The notes under the pieces are model-generated. The model saw nothing but the letters and a program-made list of their open reading frames with translations. It searched no databases and was not told where the DNA came from. From positions 231,129 to 295,128 of the forward strand of contig CAVOTD010000027.1 in the NCBI GenBank assembly GCA_963698995.1: DNA of 64,000 nt. The letters are read 5' to 3'. Position numbers and translations under genes: made by a program. The stretch's first letter is position 1; each line of letters opens with the position of its first letter. Shown here one piece after another: positions 43,541 to 52,316 of this stretch. The stretch is from AP-15 sp963698995. GTDB lineage: Bacteria > Pseudomonadota > Alphaproteobacteria > ATCC43930 > CGMCC-115725.

Positions 43541-43957
43541 TTAGACCCGAGGCCGACGTGCGCGCGTTCCGAGGCCAATCTCTTTCGCCAGACGGCTGCG
43601 TTGACGCGCATAATTCGGCGCCACCATCGGGTAATCGGCGGTCAATCCCCAACGCTCGCGATAGACTTCCGGCGTCATGTTGTAGGCGGTTTTCAAATGC
43701 CGTTTTAACATCTTGAGCTTCTTGCCGTCTTCGAGACAAACGATAAAGTCCGGGTGGACAGACTTCTTGATCGGCACGGCGGGTTGCGGCCGCTCTGCTG
43801 GCACCACCGGCGCGCTCCCGATATTGGCCAAGGAACTGTATACTTGGTTGATCAGCTGTGGCAGATCACCCACCGCTACGGTGTTGTTGGAAACGTGCGC
43901 GGCGACGATCTCCGTCGTCAACGCCAGCAAATCGCCGCCTTGGTCCGAGTTGTTCAT
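43541..43957 (-). CDS. MucR/Ros-family zinc-finger regulator
   Basis: 138 residues. The Ros/MucR C2H2-like finger is KKLKMLKRHLKTAYNMTPEV with VCLEDG before it, followed by YRERWGLTADYPMVAPNYAR, as in rhizobial MucR. The usual first Cys pair is reduced to a single Cys (FIVCLEDG), a common variant. MucR proteins are H-NS-like silencers binding AT-rich DNA and often repress their own gene. Confidence 0.92.
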   Translation of the reverse strand: MNNSDQGGDLLALTTEIVAAHVSNNTVAVGDLPQLINQVYSSLANIGSAPVVPAERPQPAVPIKKSVHPDFIVCLEDGKKLKMLKRHLKTAYNMTPEVYRERWGLTADYPMVAPNYARQRSRLAKEIGLGTRARRPRV

Positions 43958-43983
43958 CTCGATGATCCCGCCATGAGCCTATC

Positions 43984-44002
43984 ACCAGATATAATTAACG
44001 AA
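43984..44002 (-). promoter_or_regulatory. AT-rich promoter/operator of the mucR-like gene
   Basis: The stretch around GTTAATTATATCT (minus strand) is about 30 bases upstream of the mucR ATG and stands out against GC-rich surroundings. It could be both the -10 region and the AT-rich MucR autoregulatory site known in rhizobia and Brucella. No strict consensus exists to confirm it. Confidence 0.35.
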
Positions 44003-44110
44003 TGGCGATGAAGCAATCGGCTGAGTGATCGGTTTCTTCAATCTGGTGCACCCCCAAGAACATCCGTGGTGTACCACAAGAAGCCGACAGCAAGACACGA
44101 TGAGGCAAAC

Positions 44111-44581
44111 TCAACTTGCCAGCGGGGCTGTTGCCAGAGCGCCGCCCAATACGAGAGCGTCGGTCATCCCCCCTGCTTTGCGGTAGTAATTCCGACGGCG
44201 TCCGATCACAGTCAAGCCTCGCGCCGCGTAGAGGGCACGCGCCGCATCGTTGTCAACCGCCACCTCGAGCACGACGCGCGCGGCGCCCCACCGTCGCGCC
44301 TCCGAGAAGACGCAATCGAGCAGTGCCGAACCCACCCCCGCTCGCCGGCGATCGGGCACCACGCCGAGCGACACGATCTCGCATTCCGTGCCGAGGTAGA
44401 GCGCCAAGGCGAACCCGACCGCGATGGCCCCGGCCCATCCGACCAGTCCGAAAAATCCCGGAAGGCCGATGATCTGCTCGATTGCGGCGGCATCCCACGG
44501 ATCTTCGGGAAAGCAGGCGCGGTGTAGTTCGGCGAGCGGGCCGGCGGCAGCGCGGGATATCCTCTCGACATGCAGGCTCAT
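44111..44581 (-). CDS. rimI: Ribosomal-protein-alanine N-acetyltransferase
   Basis: 156-residue GNAT acetyltransferase. Motif A is VSLGVVPDRRRAGVGSALLD, with FPEDPWDAAAIEQII near the N-terminus and ALYAARGLTVIGRRRNYY near the end, all RimI features (acetylates the N-terminal Ala of S18). It overlaps tsaB by four bases, the common tsaB-rimI pair. Confidence 0.93.
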   Translation of the reverse strand: MSLHVERISRAAAGPLAELHRACFPEDPWDAAAIEQIIGLPGFFGLVGWAGAIAVGFALALYLGTECEIVSLGVVPDRRRAGVGSALLDCVFSEARRWGAARVVLEVAVDNDAARALYAARGLTVIGRRRNYYRKAGGMTDALVLGGALATAPLAS

Positions 44582-45306
44582 GCGGGGCCGCGGTCGGGCT
44601 CGCGGCGTCTGCCGGCAAATGTCACATCCGGCGGTCGAAGATAGAGCGGTCTCGGCGGGGCTCTCTCCGTGCCGAGTTGCAGGGCGCGCAACGCCGCTTG
44701 CAAGACTCCAACCGCGCTGGGAGCGGAGCCGATGAGGATCCTGGTGTACGGACGTTCGGCAAGCAAGAGGGCGGCGCGCTGCGCCGCGTCCCCGGCAACC
44801 AACAGCGGCGCGGCACCGATTGTGACATTCACGGCCCCGCCAAGCGCGATCGGCATAATCGCCGCCGGCCCGCCAATTGGTTCTAGGTGCGGATCGAAAA
44901 ACTGGACGTAGAGGTCGTCGCGTCGGCTTTCGAGCGCAACGAGCAGAAAACTCTCCCGGTCGCCAGCGGGTTGAATGGTGGCAGCGGCGACAGCGTCAAA
45001 GCTGGTCACGCCGACGAGCCGCGCACCGGTGGCGAGTGCGATTCCGCGGGCGCCGGCGAGCCCGACGCGAATCCCGGTGAAACTACCCGGACCGACGGTT
45101 ACCGTGACGAGATCGAGCGCCGCGGGCGCCAGCCCGGCCTTGCGCATCGCCGCGTCGACCATCGGCAGTAATGCCTCGGCCTGGCCATGCATGTTCTCGA
45201 TGTGCTCGGTGCCGAGCACCCTATCGCCGACGGCGACCACCACCGAGCATTCCAGCCCAGCCGAGTCGAGCGCGAGGATTACCGGCGGCGACGCTCTGCC
45301 TGTCAT
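44578..45306 (-). CDS. tsaB: tRNA threonylcarbamoyladenosine biosynthesis protein TsaB
   Basis: 242 residues, ASKHA fold. Starts ILALDSAGLECSVVVAVGD; HIENMHGQAEALLPMVDAAM and VTVGPGSFTGIRVGLAGARG are conserved. TsaB works with TsaD and TsaE to attach threonylcarbamoyl to A37 of ANN-decoding tRNAs; the others are not in the window. Confidence 0.95.
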   Translation of the reverse strand: MTGRASPPVILALDSAGLECSVVVAVGDRVLGTEHIENMHGQAEALLPMVDAAMRKAGLAPAALDLVTVTVGPGSFTGIRVGLAGARGIALATGARLVGVTSFDAVAAATIQPAGDRESFLLVALESRRDDLYVQFFDPHLEPIGGPAAIMPIALGGAVNVTIGAAPLLVAGDAAQRAALLLAERPYTRILIGSAPSAVGVLQAALRALQLGTERAPPRPLYLRPPDVTFAGRRREPDRGPA

Positions 45307-45381
45307 TGCGCTGCCGCGCGATGCGGGTGTGGTCCCGTGTCGAGGTCGCCCGGCGAGCAGGACCGAGACGAGGTGGGCGGC

Positions 45382-45933
45382 TCAGACCGCGCGGACTTCG
45401 GTGACCTCGGGGATGTAGTGCCGCAGCATGTTTTCGATCCCCGCTTTCAGCGTAGCGGTAGAACTCGGGCAGCCGGCGCAAGAGCCCTGCATGTGCAGAT
45501 AAACGACGCCGTCTTCGAAATCGTGAAAGATGATGTCGCCGCCATCCTGCGCCACCGCAGGACGCACGCGCGTCTCAAGCAATTCCTTGATTTGCGCCAC
45601 GACCTCGTCCTCGTCTTCGTCGGTCTCGCCGATCCCCGGAACTGCGTCGGCTAGCAGCACCGGCCGGCCGGCCGTGAAGTGCTCCATGATGGCGGCGAGC
45701 ACCGCCGGTTTCAGCTGGTACCAATCACCATCGCCGCCCTTGCTGACGGTGATGAAATCCGCGCCGAAAAAAACGCCGGTCACCTCGGGCAGCGAGAACA
45801 GCCGCTCCGCCAGCGGCGAAACCCGGGCTGCCTCCTCGTTCGTGAAATTCGCGGTGCCCGAGACCATTACGGGGCGCCCCGGCAGGAATTTCAGCGTTGC
45901 CGGATTCGGCGTTTGCTCGGTCTGGATGAACAT
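45382..45933 (-). CDS. NifU-family iron-sulfur carrier protein
   Basis: 183 residues: an N-terminal Nfu_N (HIRUS-like) domain (MFIQTEQTPNPATLKFLPGR to VFFGADFITVSKGGD) and a C-terminal NifU domain with the cluster-binding CxxC in MQGSCAGCPSSTATLKAGIE. Delivers Fe-S clusters. The ATG at 45933 was chosen because TEQTPNPATLKF is the family start. It lies upstream of tsaB with a 75-base gap. Confidence 0.95.
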   Translation of the reverse strand: MFIQTEQTPNPATLKFLPGRPVMVSGTANFTNEEAARVSPLAERLFSLPEVTGVFFGADFITVSKGGDGDWYQLKPAVLAAIMEHFTAGRPVLLADAVPGIGETDEDEDEVVAQIKELLETRVRPAVAQDGGDIIFHDFEDGVVYLHMQGSCAGCPSSTATLKAGIENMLRHYIPEVTEVRAV

Positions 45934-46028
45934 CGACGTCTCCGAGAAAAAATTAGAAAAGATCAACTCTTAGCATGGGGCGTCGGCGCCCCGAATCAAC
46001 CCTCGGCAACTGCCCGCGGACCGGCCGC

Positions 46029-46505
46029 TCAGCTGACGGCGTCGAGTTGCTCCATGGTCAGGCTGCCAGGGACTATCGTGATCGGGATACGCAGGCGGGC
46101 GGCCGGCTTGCCGGTCAGATAGGAGATCAGCGGCCCCGGCCCTTCGGGGCCGGTTCCCGCTGCCAGCACCAGGATCGAGATGCTCGGCTCCTCGTTGATC
46201 AGCGCCAGAAGCTCGTCGCGTCGCGGCCCCTCGCGGATATAAACGATCGGCATCGAGCCGGCGATCGGCAGAAGCTCCTCGCAGAGGCGCTGCATCAGTT
46301 GCTCTGCTTCTTCGCGGCGTTCCTCGCGCGCCAGGTCCTCGATCGCGCGCCATTGCTGCAGCTCGGTGGGCTCAATGACATATAGGAGCGCGACCCGCCC
46401 ACCGGTATGAGAGGCGCGGCGCGCAGCGTAATGGACGGCGATCTGAAGCTCCTCGCTTTCGTCGACCACGACCAGAAAGACACGGGGCTGCGCGGTTTCT
46501 TCCAT
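46029..46505 (-). CDS. Universal stress protein (UspA family)
   Basis: 158 residues. Rossmann-like fold beginning RVFLVVVDESEELQIAVHYA, with the C-terminal nucleotide-region ILVLAAGTGPEGPGPLISYL. The ATP motif G-x2-G-x9-G-S/T is only partly met, so it may not bind ATP. Alphaproteobacteria often have this form next to the NifU-like gene. Confidence 0.88.
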   Translation of the reverse strand: MEETAQPRVFLVVVDESEELQIAVHYAARRASHTGGRVALLYVIEPTELQQWRAIEDLAREERREEAEQLMQRLCEELLPIAGSMPIVYIREGPRRDELLALINEEPSISILVLAAGTGPEGPGPLISYLTGKPAARLRIPITIVPGSLTMEQLDAVS

Positions 46506-46543
46506 TCGCTAAAACCCTGATGCTGATCCTCATCGCGCGAGTA

Positions 46544-47314
46544 TCAGGCCCGCCTGAACGGCAGGCTCGCCAACCATCCTGCCATTACGGCGGTCAATAC
46601 CGCAATCACCCCGTAGAAGCCGGGCTGCCGTGAGGAGAATTCCGAGACCGCGGCGTCGACGCCAACCTTCGAGACCACGAGGGGAGTGGTCTGGCCACTG
46701 ACGACATCCTTGTCGCGGACGAGGAAAACTTCGACCAAGTAGGTCCCGGTCGGTACGTTAGCGGGAAACGCAATCGTGGTGCGAAACAATCGCTCGCCGA
46801 GGAAATCCACCTTGCCCCGCCGTTCGACAAACAGTCCGGCTTGCCGTTGCGTGCGTTCGAGCGCGGTGCGGAACATGTCGACGACGACCGACGGCGCTGG
46901 GGTCTGCGCCTCGAGCTTGAGATTCGCGACCCCCAGTCGGTAGAGCGCCGCGGCTGGCGGCGACAGGATCTCGTCGATCGGACGGCTCGCAGCCATTGCA
47001 TAAAAGCTCGGCACGTTGGCGAAGGTCACTTCCTGAGTGTTGATCCAGATGCCGGCGACGCGGCTCTTGCGCCGGACGGTCATCTCGCGTTCGGGGCCGC
47101 GGACGGCGACGACCACGTCCCCGGGGCTGTCGGTGGCGCCAAACAGCACAACCGAGGCGCCGGTGAAACCAGTGGTGATCGCAATCAGGTGGCTGGTAAG
47201 GTCTGCGACGACCCCCTCGGCCCGCGCTGGCGGTCCCCAAAGCAACAGCGGCACAACCAATAAAAGGCGTCGGGGTCTGAATCTGTGGGGCGTGATCGCG
47301 AGCCTCTGCCTCAC
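46544..47314 (-). CDS. TIGR02186 family membrane-anchored protein
   Basis: 256 residues with an N-terminal signal/anchor (LLLVVPLLLWGPPARA), a periplasmic beta-rich domain (LTSHLIAITTGFTGASVVLF, VVAVRGPEREMTVRRKSRVA, GIWINTQEVTF) and a C-terminal membrane helix (GVIAVLTAVMAGWLASLPF). This family is nearly always beside a TauE/SafE permease, as here (37 bases upstream on the same strand). Function unknown, probably an accessory of that transporter. Confidence 0.85.
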   Translation of the reverse strand: MRQRLAITPHRFRPRRLLLVVPLLLWGPPARAEGVVADLTSHLIAITTGFTGASVVLFGATDSPGDVVVAVRGPEREMTVRRKSRVAGIWINTQEVTFANVPSFYAMAASRPIDEILSPPAAALYRLGVANLKLEAQTPAPSVVVDMFRTALERTQRQAGLFVERRGKVDFLGERLFRTTIAFPANVPTGTYLVEVFLVRDKDVVSGQTTPLVVSKVGVDAAVSEFSSRQPGFYGVIAVLTAVMAGWLASLPFRRA

Positions 47315-47351
47315 CCGAACCCGCCCTGCACCGATAGCATACGGGCCCGGC

Positions 47352-48269
47352 TCATCCCTTCTCCGTCGCGATCGAGAATAGGTCGGGCGGACGCACCGTC
47401 ATGTCGAATGCCAGCTTTGCCGCCACGGCGAGTACCATCAGGGCCAACAGGAACCGCAGTTGCTCACTGCCCAAACGAGTTCCGAAGCGGCTGCCGATCC
47501 GCGCGCCGACGACCCCGCCGACGAGCAGCACGAGAGCCAGAACGGCATCGACCGTCTGGTTGGTGTAGGCCTGCAATACCGTGACGTTTGCAGCAACAAA
47601 AATGATTTGCAGCAAGGAAGTGCCGGGCACCACCACGGTCGGCATTCCCAGCATGTAGATCATCGCCGGGACCATGATGAAGCCGCCGCCGATGCCGAGG
47701 ACGGCGCTGAATACGCCGATCACAAAGCCGATGCCGATCGGCAACAGTGCGCTGATGTAAAGCCGCGAGCGCCGGAAGCGCGCCTTCAGAGGCAGCCCGT
47801 GCATCCAGGTATGCTGATGCAGCCGGCGCCGACCGGCTCCCGGCCGATGCAACCTCAAAAGCGCGCGCACGCTTTCGATTGACATCAGCGCACCGAGCCC
47901 GCCGAGCAACAGCACGTAGCAGATCGAGATCGTCAGCTCGACCTGGCCGAGGCGTTTCAGCAGGGTAAAGATCCACACTCCGAGAACCGAGCCGGCAAGC
48001 CCGCCGACCAGCAAGACGAAGCCCATCTTGAAATCGACGTTGCCGCGGCGCCAATGTGCTAGCACGCCCGAGACCGAGGCGCCGACCAGCTGGTTGGCCG
48101 AGGAGGCGACCGCGACGGTCGGCGGCACGCCGATGAAGATCAACAAAGGTGTCAGCAGAAAGCCGCCGCCGACGCCAAAGACGCCCGAGAGAAAGCCGAC
48201 CGTCGCGCCGAGGCCCAACAGGACAAAGATGTCGAGCGACACCTCGGCGATCGGCAGATAAATGTCCAT
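47352..48269 (-). CDS. TauE/SafE family sulfite exporter-like permease
   Basis: 305 residues with eight hydrophobic segments in two related halves, each starting with a Gly-rich loop: GFLSGVFGVGGGFLLTPLLI and GVFSAVLGIGGGFIMVPAMI. These repeats define the TauE/SafE family, which exports sulfite or other anions. The start is the ATG at 48269; a longer N-terminus from 48326 is possible. Operon with the TIGR02186 gene. Confidence 0.92.
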   Translation of the reverse strand: MDIYLPIAEVSLDIFVLLGLGATVGFLSGVFGVGGGFLLTPLLIFIGVPPTVAVASSANQLVGASVSGVLAHWRRGNVDFKMGFVLLVGGLAGSVLGVWIFTLLKRLGQVELTISICYVLLLGGLGALMSIESVRALLRLHRPGAGRRRLHQHTWMHGLPLKARFRRSRLYISALLPIGIGFVIGVFSAVLGIGGGFIMVPAMIYMLGMPTVVVPGTSLLQIIFVAANVTVLQAYTNQTVDAVLALVLLVGGVVGARIGSRFGTRLGSEQLRFLLALMVLAVAAKLAFDMTVRPPDLFSIATEKG

Positions 48270-48449
48270 TGGGGTGGGAAGTGCCGGGCTGGGTGATGCC
48301 TCTGCCTGCGCTGTCTCGCGATGCAAGGCGCGTGCAACGACAACTTACAACCGGCGTCAAGGCGGCGAAAGCGCGAACCAAGCCCGCTCGTCTGCGGCTC
48401 TCTCTCGTGGCCTTGGCGCCCCGCTCCCTCTTCCAACTAGCGGTGCAAC

Positions 48450-48615
48450 ACCCTCACCGCTTCGCTACGCTCGGCGCTCTCACCCGCTTCGCTGCGCTCG
48501 GCGCCCTCTCCCGCAGAGCGGGCGAGGGGCTACAAGATGCACCGCCTCAAACCCTCTCCGGCACAGCACCGCGGGAGAGGGGGGACCCAGCCCGCAGGGC
48601 TGGGTGGGAGAGGGT
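48450..48615. repeat. REP-like palindromic intergenic repeat cluster
   Basis: The 360-base gap between trpS and tauE holds two tandem copies of CGCTTCGCT(A/G)CGCTCGGCGC (48458-48477 and 48485-48504). Also present is the perfect hairpin CCCAGCCC-GCA-GGGCTGGG (48586-48604), flanked by CCCTCTCC and GGGAGAGGG. This is the CCCTCTCCCGC-type element scattered through many proteobacterial genomes. The rest of the gap shows nothing recognisable. Confidence 0.65.
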
Positions 48616-48629
48616 TTACCTCAGGCCAC

Positions 48630-49631
48630 TCAGGGGCGCAGCAGGCCGCTGATCTCCTGAGCCTCACGCAGGACCGGGCCGGCGATCGCGCCGGCGTTTT
48701 CGCCGCCGCGGCGCAATACCGAATCGATATATCCGGAGTCGGCCGTCAGACGGCGCATCTCAGCACCGATCCTCCCCAATACTTCGACCGCCACCGCGGA
48801 AAGCTCTTCCTTGAATTGCGAGAAGTTCCGGTCGGCGAACCGGGCGAGCGCATCGTCGCGCGAGACCCCGGCAAGGGCGCCGTAAATGCCGATCAGATTG
48901 TCGGCCTCGGGCCGGTGCGCGAGGTCGGCAACCGTCGCGGGGAGGGGCTCGGGGTCGGTCTTGGCCCTGCGAATCTTTAGCGCGATTGCGTCGGCGTCGT
49001 CGGTCATGTTGATGCGGGAGTAATCCGAGCTGTCCGATTTCGACATCTTCTTTGTGCCGTCGCGCAGGCTCATGACGCGAGTCGCCGTGCCGAAGATCTG
49101 CGGCTCGGGCAGAGGGAAGAAGTCGCACTCATAGCGGCGGTTGAACGCGCCGGCGAGGTCGCGCGCGAGTTCGAGATGCTGCTTTTGATCTTCGCCGACC
49201 GGGACGTGCGTCGCCTTGTAGAGGAGGATGTCGGCGGCCATCAGCACCGGATAGGCGTAAAGGCCGAGGCCGGCCTGATCGCGACTCTTGCCCGCGGTCC
49301 TCTCCTTGAATTGGGTCATCCGGTTGAGCCAGCCGAGCGGGGTCAGGCAGCCGAGCAGCCAGGCCAATTCGGTATGCGCTGGGACCATGCTTTGGTTGAA
49401 GATCGTGCAGCGCTCTGGGTCGATGCCGGCGGCGATGTAGGCCGCCGTCACCTCGCGCGTCGAGGCACGCAGCTCGGCGGGATCTTGCGGCTGGGTCAGC
49501 GCGTGCAGGTCGACGATGCAGAAGATGCACTCGAAGTCTTTCTGCAGCACAACCCAGTTCCGGATCGCTCCGAGATAATTGCCGAGATGGAGATTGCCGG
49601 TCGGCTGAATGCCGGAAAAAATGCGGTTCAT
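48630..49631 (-). CDS. trpS: Tryptophanyl-tRNA synthetase
   Basis: 333 residues, class Ic. The HIGH-type motif is GNLHLGNYLGAI in the first 20 residues and the KMSKS motif is KKMSKSDSSDYSRINM near residue 195. NRMTQFKERTAGKSRDQAGL is also typical. It lies 56 bases downstream of murJ, a usual alphaproteobacterial arrangement. Confidence 0.98.
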   Translation of the reverse strand: MNRIFSGIQPTGNLHLGNYLGAIRNWVVLQKDFECIFCIVDLHALTQPQDPAELRASTREVTAAYIAAGIDPERCTIFNQSMVPAHTELAWLLGCLTPLGWLNRMTQFKERTAGKSRDQAGLGLYAYPVLMAADILLYKATHVPVGEDQKQHLELARDLAGAFNRRYECDFFPLPEPQIFGTATRVMSLRDGTKKMSKSDSSDYSRINMTDDADAIALKIRRAKTDPEPLPATVADLAHRPEADNLIGIYGALAGVSRDDALARFADRNFSQFKEELSAVAVEVLGRIGAEMRRLTADSGYIDSVLRRGGENAGAIAGPVLREAQEISGLLRP

Positions 49632-49687
49632 TGGACCTCGAATGCGTGACGATGGCCGCGCCTGTTATCGCCCCGGCGCGCCGCCGG

Positions 49688-51238
49688 TCAAGCCGGTTGC
49701 CGGCGCAGCCGGCCCAGGAGATCGCGCAAATTCGCGATCCCGAGGGCGAGTGCGAGTGCTGCGAAGGTGGCCATCCCAGCGCAGACCAGCCCGGCGAGCG
49801 CCCCGACGCGAGCTGCCGGCGGGCCGGCCAGCGCCGGAGCGAGGGCCACCCGCAGCAGTATCAGGACAATACCCATGCCGAGGGCGGCAATCGCAACCCG
49901 CGGCAGGGTGCGCCGAAAACGCCGGTCGAAGTGGAAATGCCCGCGCCGGATCAGCAGCCCGAGTAGGGTCAGCGCATTGACCCAGCCGGCCGCCGTCGTC
50001 GCCAGAGCAATGCCGACATGCGCCAGAAACTGCATCAAGATCAAGGTCAGGCCGAGGTTTGTCGCCATCGCCGCCAAGGCGACCTTGACCGGGGTGGCCG
50101 TGTCGTGCCGCGCAAAGAAACCGGGGGCCAGCACCCTGACCAAAACGAACGCGGGAAGGCCGGTGGCGTAGGCTGCCAACGCGGCAGCGGTCGCGGCGGT
50201 ATCGGCGGCGCCGAAGGCGCCGCGCTGGAACAGCACCGAGAGGATCGGGGTTGCAAGCAGAGCGAGCGCCACCGCCGCCGGCAGGGTCAGCAGCAATGCG
50301 AGCTCGATGCCGCGATTCTGGGTCGTGACGGCATCGGCAACCTGCCCGAGCCGCACCTGGCGCGACAATGACGGAAGGATGGCCGTGCCGACTGCGATGC
50401 CGACGACGCCGAGCGGCAGCTGGTTCAACCGATCGGCGTAGTACAGATACGAAACCGAACCGCCAGGCAACAGCGAGGCCAGGGCGGTCGATATCAGCAG
50501 GTTGAGCTGGGTGACACCGGCGCCGACCGTCCCCGGCGCCATGATCGCCAGGGTGCGCCGTACGCCGGGTGTCAAACGCGGCCGTGGCAAGCGAAGCGCC
50601 AGTCCGGCATGCGCGCACGAAAACAATAGCCAGAGGAATTGCGCGAGCCCAGCCCCCGTTACCGCCCAGGCCAGAGCGTGGCCGCGACGCCAACCAAACC
50701 TGTCCATCATCAGAAGAGCCGCGATCAGGAACAGGTTCAACAGGATCGGCGTCGCCGCGGCGGCGGCGAAGCGATTGACCGAGTTCAACACGCCGCCCTG
50801 CAGCGCGACCAGCGCGATGAACAGAAGGTACGGAAAAGTGATGCGGGCAAGCTCGACGGCCAATCCGAATTTTTGCGGGTCGTCGCCGAACCCGGGCGCG
50901 ATCACCGCCATCACCCAAGGCATGAAGATTTCGCCCAGCAGAACAAAACCGAGGAGCGCCGCGAGCAGCACCGCGAGCGCATCCTCGGCGAAGATCCGCG
51001 CGGCTTCCTTGCCGTGCTCGGCTATCGTGCCGGCGAAAAGCGGAACAAACGCGGCGCTGAAGGCGCCCTCGGCGAACAGGCTGCGAAACAGGTTGGGCAG
51101 CCGCAGTGCCACGAAGAACGCATCCGCCACCGGTCCCGCGCCAAGCAGGGCCGCGGTCAGAATATCGCGAATGAAGCCGAAGACGCGGCTCAGCAGCGTA
51201 TAGGAGCCGACAGTGGCGACGGACCGCAGCAGGGCCAT
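49688..51238 (-). CDS. murJ: Lipid II flippase MurJ
   Basis: 516 residues with about 14 membrane helices of the MATE/MOP superfamily. Start MALLRSVATVGSYTLLSRVF with GFIRDILTAALLGAGPVADA, the MurJ signature; conserved Arg residues in LPNLFRSLFAEGAFSAAFVP. Flips lipid II to the periplasm for peptidoglycan synthesis. The start codon and N-terminal motif are unambiguous. Confidence 0.96.
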   Translation of the reverse strand: MALLRSVATVGSYTLLSRVFGFIRDILTAALLGAGPVADAFFVALRLPNLFRSLFAEGAFSAAFVPLFAGTIAEHGKEAARIFAEDALAVLLAALLGFVLLGEIFMPWVMAVIAPGFGDDPQKFGLAVELARITFPYLLFIALVALQGGVLNSVNRFAAAAATPILLNLFLIAALLMMDRFGWRRGHALAWAVTGAGLAQFLWLLFSCAHAGLALRLPRPRLTPGVRRTLAIMAPGTVGAGVTQLNLLISTALASLLPGGSVSYLYYADRLNQLPLGVVGIAVGTAILPSLSRQVRLGQVADAVTTQNRGIELALLLTLPAAVALALLATPILSVLFQRGAFGAADTAATAAALAAYATGLPAFVLVRVLAPGFFARHDTATPVKVALAAMATNLGLTLILMQFLAHVGIALATTAAGWVNALTLLGLLIRRGHFHFDRRFRRTLPRVAIAALGMGIVLILLRVALAPALAGPPAARVGALAGLVCAGMATFAALALALGIANLRDLLGRLRRQPA

Positions 51239-51260
51239 AAAGGGCGGGTGTCCGCAGGTT

Positions 51261-51330
51261 TCCCCTCAGCCTCCCGCCGACGCGGGCCCCTCGCTCTCTC
51301 CGCCTGCGGGGAGAGGGCCGGGGTGAGGGG
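51261..51330. repeat. REP-like element overlapping the end of the nitrile hydratase accessory gene
   Basis: A CCTCTCCC/GGGGAGAGGG-type palindrome (CTCTCTCCGCCTGCGGGGAGAGGGCCGGGGTGAGG region) of the same sort as at 48450-48615. Read on the minus strand it encodes the Pro/Gly-rich tail of the accessory protein (PHPGPLPAGGESEGPASAGG). Confidence 0.6.
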
Positions 51331-51652
51331 CTGCTTCAGCATGCCGCAAGGTCACCGGGCTGCCATGCGGGGTTCGGCGATAGGCCTCCGCCCATTCCTC
51401 TCGGCGCGCGAGCAGAGCGGACTGTTCGGTCAACCGTTTTTCGGCAACGAGGCGTTCGAGCGCGGCGAGCCAATGGTTGTAGTAGCGAGAGCCGTCATCG
51501 GGATCGCCGCGTCGGCTCGCTGCGGCGAGTTCCTCGGCGAGCGCGGCGGACCACTCGCTCCAGCTGAAGAAACCGGCCTCCGACAACTTGATCGCGATCG
51601 CGAAGGCGTGAGCTTCCCAGGGTTCGGCAAAGACCGGCTCCGCATCGGACAT
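51266..51652 (-). CDS. Nitrile hydratase accessory/activator protein
   Basis: 128 residues. Resembles NHase beta-type N-terminal domains: PVFAEPWEAHAFAIAIKLSE, FFSWSEWSAALAEELAAA, YYNHWLAALERLVAEKRL. Such small proteins help load cobalt into nitrile hydratase alpha. The last 20 residues (from about 108) are encoded by an intergenic repeat, which suggests that a repeat insertion replaced the original stop. It lies four bases after the beta subunit gene. Confidence 0.88.
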   Translation of the reverse strand: MSDAEPVFAEPWEAHAFAIAIKLSEAGFFSWSEWSAALAEELAAASRRGDPDDGSRYYNHWLAALERLVAEKRLTEQSALLARREEWAEAYRRTPHGSPVTLRHAEAAPHPGPLPAGGESEGPASAGG

Positions 51653-51656
51653 TGGG

Positions 51657-52316
51657 TCACGCTGACTCTAGGTAGCTTTCCCAGAGATCGATATAGACGC
51701 AGTCGCGAGCGGCCGCTGCCTCGCCCCACAGCTCGCGAGCCGAAAACCGTACCGAATAGAGGTGCTGCGGGTTCTCGCCCTGGAAGTGCGCGTTGCTGTC
51801 GGGAAGGACATGGCCGCCGTGAAGCCGGTCGACGACACCGACATTGCCGCGTGCATAGCGCGGCAAGCGAGTATGCCCAGCGGGATTGATTTTCCGCGCG
51901 CGCACGCGCTGACCCGCCGTAAAACGCGGCGGTCGGTTTAACGGTCGATCGAAGGACCGTCCGCGCGTGATCATCGCCGCGACTTGATCGGCGGTCAGTG
52001 CCGGGGCCGCCTTGGCGGACCCCGGCGCCGGGCGCGCGCTTTCGAGCTCGGCGCGGGTGACGAGGCCGGTTTCTTCCAGCAACATCGCGAGCCCGGCGAG
52101 CCATTTCTCGTAATAGCTCATGCGCAGGTATTCGGCTGGCGGAATGCGCTCGCGAGCATGGCGGCCGGCATCGATGTTCCATTTCCCACAAGCCCCCACG
52201 GCGACATTGAGCGCGTAAGTGCGGGCTTCCCAACGCTCGTGGAACACCGGCTCGTTGGGTTCGGGCACTATCGGCCCCATCCCGTGCATCCCTCCCAAAT
52301 CGTGCACGCCGTTCAT
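51657..52316 (-). CDS. nthB: Nitrile hydratase beta subunit
   Basis: 219 residues. Starts MNGVHDLGGMHGMGPIVPEP, the diagnostic NHase beta N-terminus; FHERWEARTYALNVAVGACG and FTAGQRVRARKINPAGHTRL follow, with the C-terminal SH3-like barrel. Pairs with alpha to hydrate nitriles to amides. The ATG overlaps the alpha stop by four bases (ATGA). Confidence 0.96.
   Translation of the reverse strand: MNGVHDLGGMHGMGPIVPEPNEPVFHERWEARTYALNVAVGACGKWNIDAGRHARERIPPAEYLRMSYYEKWLAGLAMLLEETGLVTRAELESARPAPGSAKAAPALTADQVAAMITRGRSFDRPLNRPPRFTAGQRVRARKINPAGHTRLPRYARGNVGVVDRLHGGHVLPDSNAHFQGENPQHLYSVRFSARELWGEAAAARDCVYIDLWESYLESA

Noticed and set aside
44066..44082. GTGGTGTACCAC palindrome upstream of the mucR-like gene
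   Set aside because: Only a five-base stem with a two-base centre; too short to call an operator.
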